Positions 31,191 to 43,216 of a DNA stretch of 64,000 nucleotides are shown piece by piece. The position numbers and the translations under genes are program-made. The stretch covers positions 1,178,001-1,242,000 of the forward strand of contig NZ_CP110257.1 of the NCBI RefSeq assembly GCF_026013905.1, read 5' to 3'. The notes beneath the pieces are model-generated. The model saw nothing but the letters and a program-made list of their open reading frames with translations, made no database searches and was not told the origin of the DNA. Numbering within the stretch: position 1 is the stretch's first letter; each line of letters opens with the position of its first letter. The DNA is from Schlegelella aquatica. GTDB taxonomy: Bacteria > Pseudomonadota > Gammaproteobacteria > Burkholderiales > Burkholderiaceae_C.

Positions 31191-32138
31191 ATGCGCTTCG
31201 ACCTCGTCACCCTCAACCTGGTGCTCGCGATCGCGGAAACCCGCAGCATCACGGCCGGGGCTGCCCGGGAGCATCTGGCGCTGGCCGCGGCCAGCCGCCG
31301 TCTTTCCGATATCGAGACGCGCCTGGGTGTGAAGTTGTTCGAGCGCCGCGCGCGCGGAGTCGAGCCGACCGAGGCCGGGCATGCCTTGGTGCGCCACATC
31401 CGCAGCCTGCGTGCCTCGCTGCACGCCCTCGAGAGCGAGGTGGTCGAGTTTTCGCGCGGCGTCAAGGGACACCTGCGGGTCGCGGCCAACGCGGCCTCCA
31501 TCGCGGAGACACTGCCGCGCGACCTGGCCGCCTTCTCAAGGGCGAATGCGGGGGTGCGGGTGAGCCTGGAGGACCTGAGCAGTGCCGAGGTCCAGCAAGC
31601 CGTGGCGGAAGGCCGCGCGGACGTGGGCATCTTCGTGGCGCCCGTGCGTGATGGGCTGGATCTGGCCGTCCACGACTACCGGCGGGGGCGGCTCGCGGTG
31701 CTGGTGCCCCGTGCCCACCCGTTGGGGCGTCGCAAGGCGGTGCGGTTCGAGGCCTTGCTCGATCATGACATCGTGGGCCTGCCCATCGGCACCTCGGTGC
31801 ACGAGGCGATGCTGGCTCACGCCGAACGGCAGGGCAGGATGCTGCGGGCGAGGCTCCAGGTGCGCGGCTTCGATGCCATCGCGCAGTTGGTGGAGGCCGG
31901 GCTCGGCGTCGCGGTGCTGCCCGCCACGGTGGCTGATCGGCTGGCGCGCCTGTTCGAGGTCAAGGTGCTGGGGCTGGACGAGCCCTGGGCCGAGCGGCAG
32001 TACCTCATCGCCGTGCGCCGGCAGGAGGTTCAGCCGGCCGCGGTGCAACGATTTCTCGACGCGCTGTGCGGCCCGTCCGCCGGCGCGGCCACGTCGCGAA
32101 ACGCGAGACAATCCCCTTCCGGAGGCTCCAAGTCATGA
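31191..32138 (+). CDS. LysR-family transcriptional regulator
   Basis: A 315-residue LysR protein with an N-terminal winged helix (residues 1-60; [20 protein letters not shown] and [19 protein letters not shown]) and a periplasmic-binding-protein-like effector domain ending with [20 protein letters not shown] chose ATG 31191, which gives the canonical start of the helix-turn-helix; a GTG at 31155 is possible. Its last codons overlap the leuC ATG (ATGA), so regulator and leuC are translated from one message. That suggests control of leucine synthesis, although such LysR proteins upstream of leuC have not all been shown to do this. The ribosome site is poor. Confidence 0.9.
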   Translation: MRFDLVTLNLVLAIAETRSITAGAAREHLALAAASRRLSDIETRLGVKLFERRARGVEPTEAGHALVRHIRSLRASLHALESEVVEFSRGVKGHLRVAANAASIAETLPRDLAAFSRANAGVRVSLEDLSSAEVQQAVAEGRADVGIFVAPVRDGLDLAVHDYRRGRLAVLVPRAHPLGRRKAVRFEALLDHDIVGLPIGTSVHEAMLAHAERQGRMLRARLQVRGFDAIAQLVEAGLGVAVLPATVADRLARLFEVKVLGLDEPWAERQYLIAVRRQEVQPAAVQRFLDALCGPSAGAATSRNARQSPSGGSKS

Positions 32139-33547
32139 GCGGACGCACGCTGTACGACAAGATCTGGGACGAGCACGTCGTCCACACCGAGGAGGACGGC
32201 ACGGCCATCCTCTATATCGACCGGCATCTGCTGCACGAGGTGACCAGCCCGCAGGCCTTCGAGGGACTGGAACTGGCCGCCCGCAAGGTGTGGCGCCTGT
32301 CGGCCAACCTCGCCGTCTCGGACCACAACGTACCGACGACCGATCGCAGCGCCGGCATCGCCGACCCGGTCTCGCGGCTGCAAGTCGAGACGCTGGACCG
32401 CAACTGCGACCGCTTCGGGATCACCCAGTTCAAGATGCACGACAAGCGCCAGGGCATCGTGCACGTGATCGGCCCGGAGCAAGGCGCCACGCTGCCCGGC
32501 ATGACGGTGGTCTGCGGCGACAGCCACACCTCCACCCACGGGGCCTTCGGCGCGCTGGCTCACGGCATCGGCACCAGCGAGGTCGAGCACGTGCTGGCGA
32601 CCCAGACGCTGCTGGCCAAGAAGGCCAAGAACATGCGGGTCGTGGTCGAGGGTCAACTGCCGAAGGGGTGCAGCGCGAAGGACATCGTGCTGGCGATCAT
32701 CGGCAAGATCGGCACGGCCGGGGGGACCGGCTACACCATCGAGTTCGCCGGCAGCGCGATCCGCGCGCTCAGCATGGAAGGGCGCATGACGGTGTGCAAC
32801 ATGGCGATCGAGGCCGGTGCGCGGGCCGGACTCGTGGCGGTGGACGAGACCACCCTGCAGTACGTGAAGGGCCGGCCGTTCGCGCCCACGGGGGCCGAGT
32901 GGGACCAGGCGGTCGCCTACTGGCGCACGCTGCACTCCGACCCGGACGCCCACTGGGACGCCGTGGTCGAGCTGGACGCCGCACAGATCCGCCCGCAGGT
33001 CACCTGGGGGACCTCGCCCGAGATGGTCGTCTCCATCGAAGATCGCGTACCCGACCCCGAGAAGGAGAAGGACCCGGTCAAACGCAATGCGATGGAGCGC
33101 GCGTTGCAGTACATGGACCTGGAGCCCAACAAACCGATGCAGGACATCTTCATCGACAAGGTGTTCATCGGCTCGTGCACCAACTCGCGCATCGAGGACC
33201 TGCGCGAGGCGGCGAACGTGGTCCGCCGGATGGGCGGCCGGGTCGCGGCCAACGTCAAGCTGGCGATGGTGGTGCCCGGCTCGGGCCTGGTCAAGGAGCA
33301 GGCCGAGCGCGAGGGGTTGCACGAGGTCTTCCGCGCCGCCGGTTTCGAATGGCGCGAGCCGGGATGCTCGATGTGCTTGGCGATGAACGCCGACCGGCTG
33401 GAGCCGGGCGAGCGCTGCGCCTCGACGTCCAACCGCAATTTCGAGGGGCGGCAGGGCGCCGGCGGGCGCACCCACCTGGTGAGCCCCGCCATGGCGGCTG
33501 CCGCTGCCATCGAGGGTCGTTTCGTGGACGTGCGCCGTCTGGTGTGA
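32135..33547 (+). CDS. leuC: 3-isopropylmalate dehydratase large subunit
   Basis: A 470-residue aconitase-fold subunit that, with LeuD, isomerises 2-isopropylmalate to 3-isopropylmalate in leucine synthesis. The 4Fe-4S cysteines are in [12 protein letters not shown] and [13 protein letters not shown]. The substrate loop is [18 protein letters not shown] 32135 has GGAGG about 9 bases upstream and overlaps the LysR stop. It is followed by a small lipoprotein gene, then leuD and leuB, a typical Burkholderiales arrangement. Confidence 0.97.
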   Translation: MSGRTLYDKIWDEHVVHTEEDGTAILYIDRHLLHEVTSPQAFEGLELAARKVWRLSANLAVSDHNVPTTDRSAGIADPVSRLQVETLDRNCDRFGITQFKMHDKRQGIVHVIGPEQGATLPGMTVVCGDSHTSTHGAFGALAHGIGTSEVEHVLATQTLLAKKAKNMRVVVEGQLPKGCSAKDIVLAIIGKIGTAGGTGYTIEFAGSAIRALSMEGRMTVCNMAIEAGARAGLVAVDETTLQYVKGRPFAPTGAEWDQAVAYWRTLHSDPDAHWDAVVELDAAQIRPQVTWGTSPEMVVSIEDRVPDPEKEKDPVKRNAMERALQYMDLEPNKPMQDIFIDKVFIGSCTNSRIEDLREAANVVRRMGGRVAANVKLAMVVPGSGLVKEQAEREGLHEVFRAAGFEWREPGCSMCLAMNADRLEPGERCASTSNRNFEGRQGAGGRTHLVSPAMAAAAAIEGRFVDVRRLV

Positions 33548-33569
33548 CGCATCCTTCAAGGAGAGGGCG

Positions 33570-33698
33570 ATGACGAAGAAGACCGTCTTGTGGCTGATCG
33601 CAGCGGCGGTGCTCGCCGGCTGCAACACCTTCCAGGGCATCGGCAAGGATGTCCAGAAGGCCGGCGAGAAGATCGAGGAAGCCGCCAGGCGCAAGTGA
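33570..33698 (+). CDS. Entericidin-like small lipoprotein
   Basis: A 42-residue precursor. It has a short Lys-rich N terminus, the hydrophobic core [13 protein letters not shown] ending in a lipobox (LAGC, Cys18), then [20 protein letters not shown], the typical entericidin A/B amphipathic tail. The mature product would be only 25 residues, lipid-anchored in the envelope. GGAGAGGG lies immediately upstream of the ATG. It lies between leuC (23 bases) and leuD (44 bases), so it is co-expressed with leucine synthesis genes. Entericidins form toxin/antidote-like pairs in enterics, but here a single copy stands alone and its function is unknown. Confidence 0.88.
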   Translation: MTKKTVLWLIAAAVLAGCNTFQGIGKDVQKAGEKIEEAARRK

Positions 33699-33741
33699 GG
33701 CGACCGGCGGCGGCTGCCGTGCGGGCGCGAGCGAGGAATCC

Positions 33742-34389
33742 ATGGAACCATTTCGAGTGCACAAGGGCCTCGTGGCCCCGATCGATCGCGAGAACGTCGA
33801 CACCGACGCGATCATCCCCAAGCAGTTCCTGAAGTCGATCAAGCGCACGGGCTTCGGCCCGAACCTGTTCGACGAATGGCGATACTTGGACGTGGGCGAG
33901 CCTGGCCAGGACCCGGCCACGCGCAAGCCGAACCCTGATTTCGTTCTGAACCAGCCGCGCTACCAGGGGGCGTCGATCCTTCTGTCGCGCAAGAACTTCG
34001 GTTGCGGCTCCAGCCGGGAGCACGCGCCGTGGGCGATCCAGCAGTACGGCTTTCGCGCGTTGATCGCGCCGAGCTTCGCCGACATCTTCTTCAACAACTG
34101 CTTCAAGAACGGGTTGCTGCCCATCGTGCTGCCGGAGCACGAGGTGGCGCGCCTCTTCGACGAGGTGTATGCCTTCGTCGGCTACGAGCTGACCGTCGAC
34201 CTGGAGCGCCAGGTGGTCCTCAAACCCGATGGCACCGAGCTCGCCTTCGAGGTGCAGCCCTTCCGCAAGTACTGCCTGCTCAACGGCTACGACGACATCG
34301 GCCTGACCCTGCGCCACGCCGACAAGATCAAGGCTTACGAGGCCGAGCGGCTGGCGAAGCGCCCGTGGCTGGCCAACCGCATCGTGTGA
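33742..34389 (+). CDS. leuD: 3-isopropylmalate dehydratase small subunit
   Basis: A 215-residue swivel-domain subunit that completes the LeuCD isomerase. Characteristic segments are [16 protein letters not shown] near the N terminus and [16 protein letters not shown], the substrate-binding loop. ATG 33742 has GAGGAA upstream. It ends 11 bases before leuB. Length and motifs are standard. Confidence 0.97.
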   Translation: MEPFRVHKGLVAPIDRENVDTDAIIPKQFLKSIKRTGFGPNLFDEWRYLDVGEPGQDPATRKPNPDFVLNQPRYQGASILLSRKNFGCGSSREHAPWAIQQYGFRALIAPSFADIFFNNCFKNGLLPIVLPEHEVARLFDEVYAFVGYELTVDLERQVVLKPDGTELAFEVQPFRKYCLLNGYDDIGLTLRHADKIKAYEAERLAKRPWLANRIV

Positions 34390-34400
34390 GGAGCGAGAAG

Positions 34401-35480
<1,080 letters not shown>

Positions 35481-35568
35481 CGGCGACTGCTCGGCCCGGG
35501 TGCCGGCCGCGGCCCAAGCCCCCGGGCGTGATCCCCGACAATACGGACTTTCACCCAGGATAAACGAC

Positions 35569-36702
35569 ATGGCGACGACTTTGGTAGGACTTGTGGGCTG
35601 GCGCGGCATGGTCGGTTCCGTGCTCATGGACCGAATGCAGCAGGAGGGCGATTTCGCGCTCATCGAGCCCTTGTTCTTCAGCACCAGCAACGCCGGCGGG
35701 CAGGCCCCGGCGATGGCGAAGAACGAGACCACCCTCCAGGACGCCTACGACATCGAGGCGCTCAAGCGCTGCGACATCATCCTCACCGCGCAGGGCGGCG
35801 ATTACACCACCGAGGTCTTCCCCAAGCTGCGTGCGGCCGGCTGGAAGGGGCATTGGATCGACGCCGCCTCGACGCTGCGCATGAAGGACGATGCCGTCAT
35901 CGTCCTCGACCCGGTCAACCTGCCCGTCATCAAGGACGCGCTGGCCCAGGGCGGGCGCAACTGGATCGGTGGCAACTGCACGGTCAGCTGCATGCTGATG
36001 GGCGTGGGCGCGCTGTACAAGGCGGGTCTCGTCGAGTGGATGACCACGATGACCTACCAGGCCGCGTCGGGAGGGGGCGCGCAGCACATGCGGGAGCTGC
36101 TCACCCAGTTCGGCACGCTCCATGCCGAAGTGCGCGACCTCCTGGCCGACCCGAAGAGCGCCATCCTCGAGATCGACCGCAAGATCATCGGCAAGCAGCG
36201 CTCCCTGGCGCCCGAGGAGATGTCCAACTTCGGGGTGCCGCTCGGCGGCAGCATCATCCCCTGGATCGACAAAGACCTGGGCAACGGCGTGAGTCGCGAG
36301 GAATGGAAGGGGGGCGCCGAGACGAACAAGATCCTCGGCATCGGCGAGGCCTTTGGCAAACCCGCCATTCCCGTGGACGGCTTCTGCGTGCGCATCGGCG
36401 CGATGCGCTGCCACAGCCAGGCGCTCACCTTCAAGCTCAAGAAGGACGTTCCCCTGGCCGACATCGAGCAGATGATCGCCAACGACAACGCGTGGGTGAA
36501 GGTGGTGCCGAACACCCGCGAGGCGACCATGCAGGAGCTGACACCGGTGGCCGTCACCGGCACGCTGACCATCCCCGTCGGACGTCTGCGCAAGCTGGCG
36601 ATGGGGCCCGAGTACCTGGGAGCCTTCACGATCGGCGACCAGTTGTTGTGGGGAGCTGCGGAGCCGCTGCGGCGCATGCTGCGCATCCTGTTGGAGGCCT
36701 GA
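35569..36702 (+). CDS. asd: Aspartate-semialdehyde dehydrogenase
   Basis: A 377-residue NADP-dependent enzyme that reduces aspartyl phosphate to the semialdehyde, the branch point to lysine, threonine, methionine and diaminopimelate. The nucleotide site reads [15 protein letters not shown], the catalytic Cys is in [12 protein letters not shown], and the His region is [12 protein letters not shown]. It is of the long Gram-negative (E. coli-like) type. A ribosome site CAGGA precedes ATG 35569. The gene follows leuB and precedes fimV, a conserved order in Burkholderiales. Confidence 0.97.
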   Translation: MATTLVGLVGWRGMVGSVLMDRMQQEGDFALIEPLFFSTSNAGGQAPAMAKNETTLQDAYDIEALKRCDIILTAQGGDYTTEVFPKLRAAGWKGHWIDAASTLRMKDDAVIVLDPVNLPVIKDALAQGGRNWIGGNCTVSCMLMGVGALYKAGLVEWMTTMTYQAASGGGAQHMRELLTQFGTLHAEVRDLLADPKSAILEIDRKIIGKQRSLAPEEMSNFGVPLGGSIIPWIDKDLGNGVSREEWKGGAETNKILGIGEAFGKPAIPVDGFCVRIGAMRCHSQALTFKLKKDVPLADIEQMIANDNAWVKVVPNTREATMQELTPVAVTGTLTIPVGRLRKLAMGPEYLGAFTIGDQLLWGAAEPLRRMLRILLEA

Positions 36703-36800
36703 AGCGTCGAACGGGCGGGCACGTCCGTTGCGGCCAGCCGACAGGTTACGTTCTGTTGCCAGGGGATTCCTGGAAAGAGAATGTCAGCAATTGCATGAGC

Positions 36801-36829
36801 TTGTCAGCGTATCTGCCTGATGTTATTGT
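36801..36829 (+). promoter_or_regulatory. Probable sigma-70 promoter of fimV
   Basis: TTGTCA (36801-36806) and TATTGT (36824-36829) are separated by 17 bases in an AT-rich patch that stands out in this GC-rich DNA. They lie about 93 bases before the TTG start of fimV. Confidence 0.6.
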
Positions 36830-36921
36830 GATTTCTGGCATTTTCGGGAGGGCGGGGGCTTAGGCGCGCCTTGCTCAGAACGACGGCCCGCCAGTGGCCG
36901 CATGACGGATTGGGAGACGCC

Positions 36922-39519
36922 TTGAAACGAATTTCACGCCCGGCCGGGCGCTTCGTTCTGAATGGGGTGGCTGCGGCCGCTTTGACCCTCGCGGCGCATC
37001 ACGCCCTGGCCCTGGGGCTCGGGCGGCTGACCGTGCAGTCCGCCCTCGGCGAAAGCCTGCGAGCCGAGATCGACGTGACCAGCCTCACGCTGGAGGAGGC
37101 GAACAGTTTCCGTGCCCGGGTGGCACCGCCGGATGCCTATCGGGCCGCAGGCGTCGAATACAACCCGGTCCTGCCTGGCACCGAGGTGTCGCTGCAGAGG
37201 CGCTCGGACGGGCGGCCCTACCTGCGCATCACGAGCGATCGGGTCGTGCAAGAGCCGTTCCTCGACGTCATCCTCGAACTCTCCTGGGCCTCCGGTCGAC
37301 TGGTGCGCGAGTACACGCTCCTGATCGACCCGCCGGGCAGCAGGCAGGCTGCCGCTCCGTCCACCGGCGCCCAGGCCTCTGGCATGGCGCCCGCTCCAGC
37401 TCCGTCGCCCTCTCGGGCGGCTGCCGCCCCCTCTCCGTCCGTCAGCGCGCCGGCCCCGACGCCGGCTCGCCGCGGAACTCCGGCGGCTCCCCGTCAGGAA
37501 ACGGCCGCCGCGCCCGCGCCGGCGCCTGCCCCTGCGGGCACCGGCGCCGACGAGTACCGGGTGCGCCGCGGCGACACGCTTTATTCCATCGCCAACCGCG
37601 TCCAACGTCCGGGCGTGTCTCTCGACCAGATGCTGGTCGCCCTGTACCGTGCCAACCCCGAGGCGTTCCTCGGCGAGAACATGAACCGCCTGAAGGCCGG
37701 GGTCGTGCTGCAGGTGCCGGCCGGCGAGCAAGCCCAGGCGGTCTCGCCTTCGGAGGCGCGACAGCTGATCCAGGCCCAGAGCGCGGACTTCGCCGCGTAC
37801 CGGCAGCGGCTCGCTTCCGCCGCCGTCGCCGCGGCAGGCGCCGAGCCGAGTCGCCAGGCTTCGGGCCAACTCCAGGCCGAAGTCCAGGACCGCAAGCAAG
37901 CTGCTGCCCCGTCGGCGGATAAGCTGACGCTCAGCAAGGGCGGGGTGGCCGCCAAGGGGGCGCCGGAGGAGGGCATCGCAAAGCAGCGCGAGAAGCAGGA
38001 AGCCAGCGCGCGCGTCGCCGAGCTCTCCCGCAACCTGCAAGAGCTCCAAAAACTCTCGCCGGCGGCTTCTGCACCCGCTGCAGCCGCCACCCCGGCGCCT
38101 GCGGCTGCGCCGCCGGCGGCGCCCGTCGCCCCCCCGGTCGCTGCGGCGTCCGCCCCGGGTGTGGCGGTGCCGGTCGCCGCGGCCACGGCCCCTGCGGCCT
38201 CGGCGGCGGTGGCGCAGGCCGCGGCCTCCGAGGCCAGTGGCCCAGCGGCTGCCGCGTCGGCCGTCGCCGCGGCGAGCGCGCCCGCGCGGGCTGCGGCTGC
38301 CAGCAAGCCCACGCTGCCCCAGCCTCCCGTGGTCGAGGAGCCCAGCTTCATCGATGGGCTGCTGGAGAACCCGCTGGCCCTGCCGCTCGCGGGCGGGCTG
38401 ATCGTGCTGCTCGCGGGTCTGGGCCTGTATCGTCTGAAGGCCAGGACGAAGCAGGACAGCGGGGAAACCTCTTTCCTCGAGAGCCGCCTGCAGCCCGACA
38501 CGTTCTTCGGCGCGAGCGGCGGGCAGCGCATCGACACCAAGGACGCTTCCGGTACGCCGTCGTCGCTCAGCTACTCGCTCAGCCAGCTCGACGCGATCGG
38601 CGATGTGGACCCGGTGGCCGAGGCGGACGTGTACCTCGCCTACGGTCGCGACCTCCAGGCCGAGGAGATCCTCAAGGAGGCCATGCGCGCCAATCCGGAG
38701 CGGCTGGCCATCCGCACCAAGCTGCTGGAGGTTTACGCCAAGCGTCGCGATTCGAAGGGATTCGAAGTGCTCGCGACGCAGCTGTATGGCCTGACCGGCG
38801 GAGAGGGCGAGGAGTGGCAGCGTGCCCAGGAGCTCGGCCGCCAGATCGATCCCGAGAACGCGTTGTACCGGCCGGGCGGCCAGCCCGCCGAGGCGCGCGT
38901 GGCCGAGGGGCCGGCCGAGCCCTTGGGCGCGAGCACGATGCCCCAGTCGGTCATGCCCGAGCCGCAACCCGGGCGCGCTCCGGCCGCGGCGGCACCCGCT
39001 GGAGGGGGCATCGACCTGGACCTTGACCTGCCGCTCAGCGAGCCGGCGGTCGCCAAGCCGGTCGATTCCGAGACGACGCAGCCGCTCAGCGCGGCACCGT
39101 CGGTGGCCGAGCTGCCCTCGATCGAGTTGGAGCCGGCGGGGGTGGCCCAGGTGGACGAGCCCCTGGCCTTCGAACTGCCGGACCTGGAGCCGCCCGCGCC
39201 CGAGGCGCCCAAGGGCACCAGCGCCAGTGACTCCCGCTCGATGGACTTCGACCTGTCCGACCTGACGCTCGATCTCGGGCCCGCCCCGGCGCCGGCGGGG
39301 GTGCCTGAGGTCGGGGTGGTCGAGGCGCTGCCGGACCTCGATCTCGGCCCGGCGGAACCGGCAGGGGGAGACCCGCTGGCCCGCAAGCTCGAGCTGGCCG
39401 AGGAGTTCCGCCAGATCGGTGACCGCGAGGGGGCGCGCGAGTTGCTGCAGGAAGTGGTCGCAAAATCGAGCGGCGCCCTCAAGGCCAAGGCGCAGAACAT
39501 GCTGGCGGAGCTCGCGTAG
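36922..39519 (+). CDS. fimV: FimV/HubP-like polar organiser with LysM domain
   Basis: An 865-residue envelope protein. Order of parts: signal region (LNGVAAAALTLAAHHALALG), FimV N-terminal domain (LGRLTVQSALGESLRAEID), Ala/Pro-rich spacer, LysM peptidoglycan-binding motif (YRVRRGDTLYSIANRVQ, about 210-262), long Ala/Pro-rich low-complexity region, one membrane helix (about 482-505), then an acidic cytoplasmic tail with TPR-like helices and the C-terminal FimV domain (LARKLELAEEFRQIGDREGA). Relatives place type IV pili, flagella and chemotaxis proteins at the pole. I chose TTG 36922 because GGGAGA lies 5 bases upstream; TTG 36871 is less likely. A promoter lies at 36801-36829 and a terminator-like hairpin follows. 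Confidence 0.92.
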   Translation: MKRISRPAGRFVLNGVAAAALTLAAHHALALGLGRLTVQSALGESLRAEIDVTSLTLEEANSFRARVAPPDAYRAAGVEYNPVLPGTEVSLQRRSDGRPYLRITSDRVVQEPFLDVILELSWASGRLVREYTLLIDPPGSRQAAAPSTGAQASGMAPAPAPSPSRAAAAPSPSVSAPAPTPARRGTPAAPRQETAAAPAPAPAPAGTGADEYRVRRGDTLYSIANRVQRPGVSLDQMLVALYRANPEAFLGENMNRLKAGVVLQVPAGEQAQAVSPSEARQLIQAQSADFAAYRQRLASAAVAAAGAEPSRQASGQLQAEVQDRKQAAAPSADKLTLSKGGVAAKGAPEEGIAKQREKQEASARVAELSRNLQELQKLSPAASAPAAAATPAPAAAPPAAPVAPPVAAASAPGVAVPVAAATAPAASAAVAQAAASEASGPAAAASAVAAASAPARAAAASKPTLPQPPVVEEPSFIDGLLENPLALPLAGGLIVLLAGLGLYRLKARTKQDSGETSFLESRLQPDTFFGASGGQRIDTKDASGTPSSLSYSLSQLDAIGDVDPVAEADVYLAYGRDLQAEEILKEAMRANPERLAIRTKLLEVYAKRRDSKGFEVLATQLYGLTGGEGEEWQRAQELGRQIDPENALYRPGGQPAEARVAEGPAEPLGASTMPQSVMPEPQPGRAPAAAAPAGGGIDLDLDLPLSEPAVAKPVDSETTQPLSAAPSVAELPSIELEPAGVAQVDEPLAFELPDLEPPAPEAPKGTSASDSRSMDFDLSDLTLDLGPAPAPAGVPEVGVVEALPDLDLGPAEPAGGDPLARKLELAEEFRQIGDREGARELLQEVVAKSSGALKAKAQNMLAELA

Positions 39520-39617
39520 ATCCCGCTGGCGGGCGGCGGGTGGGCCCTTGGGGCCCCGTGCCCGGCCCGAGCTCTGGGCGCGTTCGGCGCTGCAGCCCCG
39601 CACGGCAGGAGGCTCTG

Positions 39618-39650
39618 GAAGACCCGCTGGTGGCGGGTCTTCGTTCTTTT
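39618..39650 (+). terminator. Rho-independent terminator after fimV
   Basis: A 10-base stem (GAAGACCCGC with GCGGGTCTTC) and 5-base loop are followed by GTTCTTTT. The truA start lies only 15 bases beyond, so either truA has a promoter overlapping the hairpin or this acts as a partial attenuator between fimV and the truA-trp-accD array. Confidence 0.8.
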
Positions 39651-39664
39651 GGATCGGCACCACG

Positions 39665-40471
39665 TTGAGAATCGCCCTCGGAATCAGCTACCGCGGCACC
39701 GCCTACAAGGGCTGGCAGAGCCAGCCGGGGGGCGGCACCGTGCAGGACCATCTTGAGCAGGCGCTGGAGCGCTTCACCGGCACGCCGGTGCGCACCGTGT
39801 GCGCCGGGCGCACCGACGCCGGCGTGCACGCGCTCAACCAGGTGGTTCATTTCGATACCGACTTGCGCCGCGAGCCGTTCTCGTGGGTGCGCGGCCCCAA
39901 CACGTTCCTGCCGGCGGACATTGCCGTCGAGTGGTGTCAGCCGGTGCCCGGCGACTTCCACGCCCGCAACGCGGCCCTCGGCCGCCGTTATGCGTACCTG
40001 GTGCGCGAGGCACCGACCCGGCCGTCGCTCGATGCAGGTCGGGTGGGCTGGGTGTTTCGTCCCCTCGATGGCGCGGCGATGTGCGAGGCAGCCGTGCATC
40101 TGCTCGGCGAGCACGATTTCAGCGCATTCCGCTCGTCCGAATGCCAGGCCAAGTCCCCCATCAAGATCGTCCGGGAAATCCGCATCCGGAGGGTCGGCGC
40201 CTATTGGCGGTTCGACTTCGAGGCGAGCGCTTTCCTGCACCACATGGTGCGCAACATCATGGGCTGTCTGATTGCGGTGGGGACCGGGCTGCATCCTCCC
40301 GAGTGGGTGGCGGCCGTGCGCGATGCTCGCGATCGGCGCCTCGCGGCACCCACGTTCGCCCCTGACGGCCTGTACTTCCTCGGGCCCCGGTACGATGAAC
40401 GGTATGGGGTGCCGCAGCGCACGCCCGCTCTGGATTTCCTGCCCGGAACGCCTGCCGAGAACTCGCCATGA
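39665..40471 (+). CDS. truA: tRNA pseudouridine38-40 synthase
   Basis: A 268-residue enzyme that converts uridines 38-40 of many tRNA anticodon stems to pseudouridine. The catalytic Asp is in CAGRTDAGVHALNQVVHF, and other marks are RRYAYLVREAPTRP and EASAFLHHMVRNIMGCL. The only start consistent with the family N terminus (RIALGISYRGTAYKGWQ) is TTG 39665; no in-frame ATG or GTG lies nearby and the ribosome site is poor. The stop overlaps the trpF ATG (ATGA). TruA upstream of trpF is a conserved betaproteobacterial order. Confidence 0.95.
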   Translation: MRIALGISYRGTAYKGWQSQPGGGTVQDHLEQALERFTGTPVRTVCAGRTDAGVHALNQVVHFDTDLRREPFSWVRGPNTFLPADIAVEWCQPVPGDFHARNAALGRRYAYLVREAPTRPSLDAGRVGWVFRPLDGAAMCEAAVHLLGEHDFSAFRSSECQAKSPIKIVREIRIRRVGAYWRFDFEASAFLHHMVRNIMGCLIAVGTGLHPPEWVAAVRDARDRRLAAPTFAPDGLYFLGPRYDERYGVPQRTPALDFLPGTPAENSP

Positions 40472-41115
40472 ACCCACGTACGCGCATCAAGATCTGCGGC
40501 CTGACGCGTGAGGAGGATGTCGATGCTGCCGCCCAGGCGGGCGCCGACGCGGTGGGCTTCGTCTTCTACCCGAAGAGCCCGCGCCACGTCACGCTGTCGC
40601 GTGCGCGGGAACTGGCGCGGCGCCTCCCGCCCTTCGTGACGCCGGTGGGTCTGTTCGTGAACGCACCGCTCGCGCAGATCGAGGCGGCGTGCGAGGCGAT
40701 CCCGTCTCTCGTGCTGCAGTTCCATGGCGACGAGACGCCCGAGCAGTGCGCGGCGGTGCGCCGTCCGTACTTACGGGCCGCGCGCATGGCGCCAGGCCTC
40801 GATTTGCTACACTTTGCCCATCGCTACGCCGATGCCCAGGCGCTCTTGTTGGATGCCTATGTGGAGGGCTATGGAGGTGGCGGAAAGGTCTTCGATTGGT
40901 CACTGATTCCACCAAGCGTTCCCATTCCGGTCGTTTTGTCTGGTGGGTTAACGCCTGCAAACGTGACCGATGGGATTCTTCAGGTACGGCCTTGGGCCGT
41001 TGATGTGAGCTCCGGCGTCGAAAGCGCCAAGGGGATCAAGGACCCCGACGCGATACGCCGGTTCTGCGAGGCGGTACGCGAGGCAGATGCCCGCATCGCC
41101 GCCGCCGTCGCCTGA
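40468..41115 (+). CDS. trpF: Phosphoribosylanthranilate isomerase
   Basis: A 215-residue TIM-barrel enzyme of tryptophan synthesis that isomerises N-phosphoribosylanthranilate. The general base Cys is in [11 protein letters not shown] and the general acid Asp in [19 protein letters not shown]. Phosphate is bound near [10 protein letters not shown] and [14 protein letters not shown]. It is coupled to truA by a 4-base overlap and lies 20 bases ahead of trpB. Only trpF, trpB and trpA are here; trpE, G, D and C lie elsewhere, as usual in this group. Confidence 0.97.
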   Translation: MNPRTRIKICGLTREEDVDAAAQAGADAVGFVFYPKSPRHVTLSRARELARRLPPFVTPVGLFVNAPLAQIEAACEAIPSLVLQFHGDETPEQCAAVRRPYLRAARMAPGLDLLHFAHRYADAQALLLDAYVEGYGGGGKVFDWSLIPPSVPIPVVLSGGLTPANVTDGILQVRPWAVDVSSGVESAKGIKDPDAIRRFCEAVREADARIAAAVA

Positions 41116-41135
41116 CACAGCCCCCACCTGAAGTC

Positions 41136-42373
<1,238 letters not shown>

Positions 42374-42377
<4 letters not shown>

Positions 42378-43216
42378 GCCGCATTGCCCGCACGTTCGAC
42401 CGGTTGAGGGCCGAGGGTCGCAAGGCGCTCATTCCATACGTCACCGCCGGCGACCCCTATGCCGACGTGACGGTCGAGTTGATGCTGGCGTTGGCGCAGG
42501 CCGGCGCGGACGTCATCGAACTCGGCGTGCCGTTCTCGGATCCGATGGCCGACGGCCCCGTCATCCAGAAGGCGTCGGAACGGGCCCTGGCGCGTGGCAT
42601 CGGCATGGCGCAGGTGCTGGAGATGGTGCGCGGCTTCCGCTCGCGTGACGAGCACACCCCGGTCGTCCTGATGGGGTACGCCAACCCCATCGAGCGCTAC
42701 GACCAGCGCCACGGCGAGGGGGCCTTCATCGCCGCGGCCCAGGACGCCGGGGTGGACGGGGTGCTCGTGGTCGATTACCCGCCCGAGGAGTGCGAGACGT
42801 TCGCCGCTCGGCTCAAGGCCCACGGGCTGGACCCGATCTTCCTGCTCGCGCCGACCTCGACCGACGAGCGCATCCGCGAGGTCGGCCGGGTGGCCAGCGG
42901 CTACGTGTACTATGTGTCCTTGAAAGGGGTGACCGGTGCCGGTCACCTCGACACCAGCGCGGTCGCCCAGATGGTGCCCCGTATCCGCGCCTGCGTCTCG
43001 GTGCCGGTCGGCGTCGGGTTCGGCATCCGTGATGCCGAGAGCGCCCGGGCCGTGGCGCGGGTGGCGGATGCCGTGGTCATCGGCTCACGTCTGGTGCAGT
43101 TGATCGAACAGGAGCCGCGCGACCGCGTCGCGGCCACGGGGGCGCGCTTCATCGCCGAGATCCGGGCAGCCCTCGATTCACTCTCTGCGAAGGAGCCTGC
43201 GCATGAGTTGGCTTGA
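42374..43216 (+). CDS. trpA: Tryptophan synthase alpha subunit
   Basis: A 280-residue TIM-barrel subunit that cleaves indole-3-glycerol phosphate. The catalytic Glu is in [17 protein letters not shown] and the catalytic Asp is in [13 protein letters not shown]. The segment [12 protein letters not shown] forms the flexible loop region. It starts in the trpB stop (ATGA) and its end overlaps accD by 14 bases, so translation of trpB, trpA and accD is tightly linked. Confidence 0.98.

Noticed and set aside
36934..39663. 909-codon open frame opposite fimV
   Set aside because: It is composed of Arg/Gly/Gln-rich low-complexity sequence mirroring the Ala/Pro-rich spacer of fimV.
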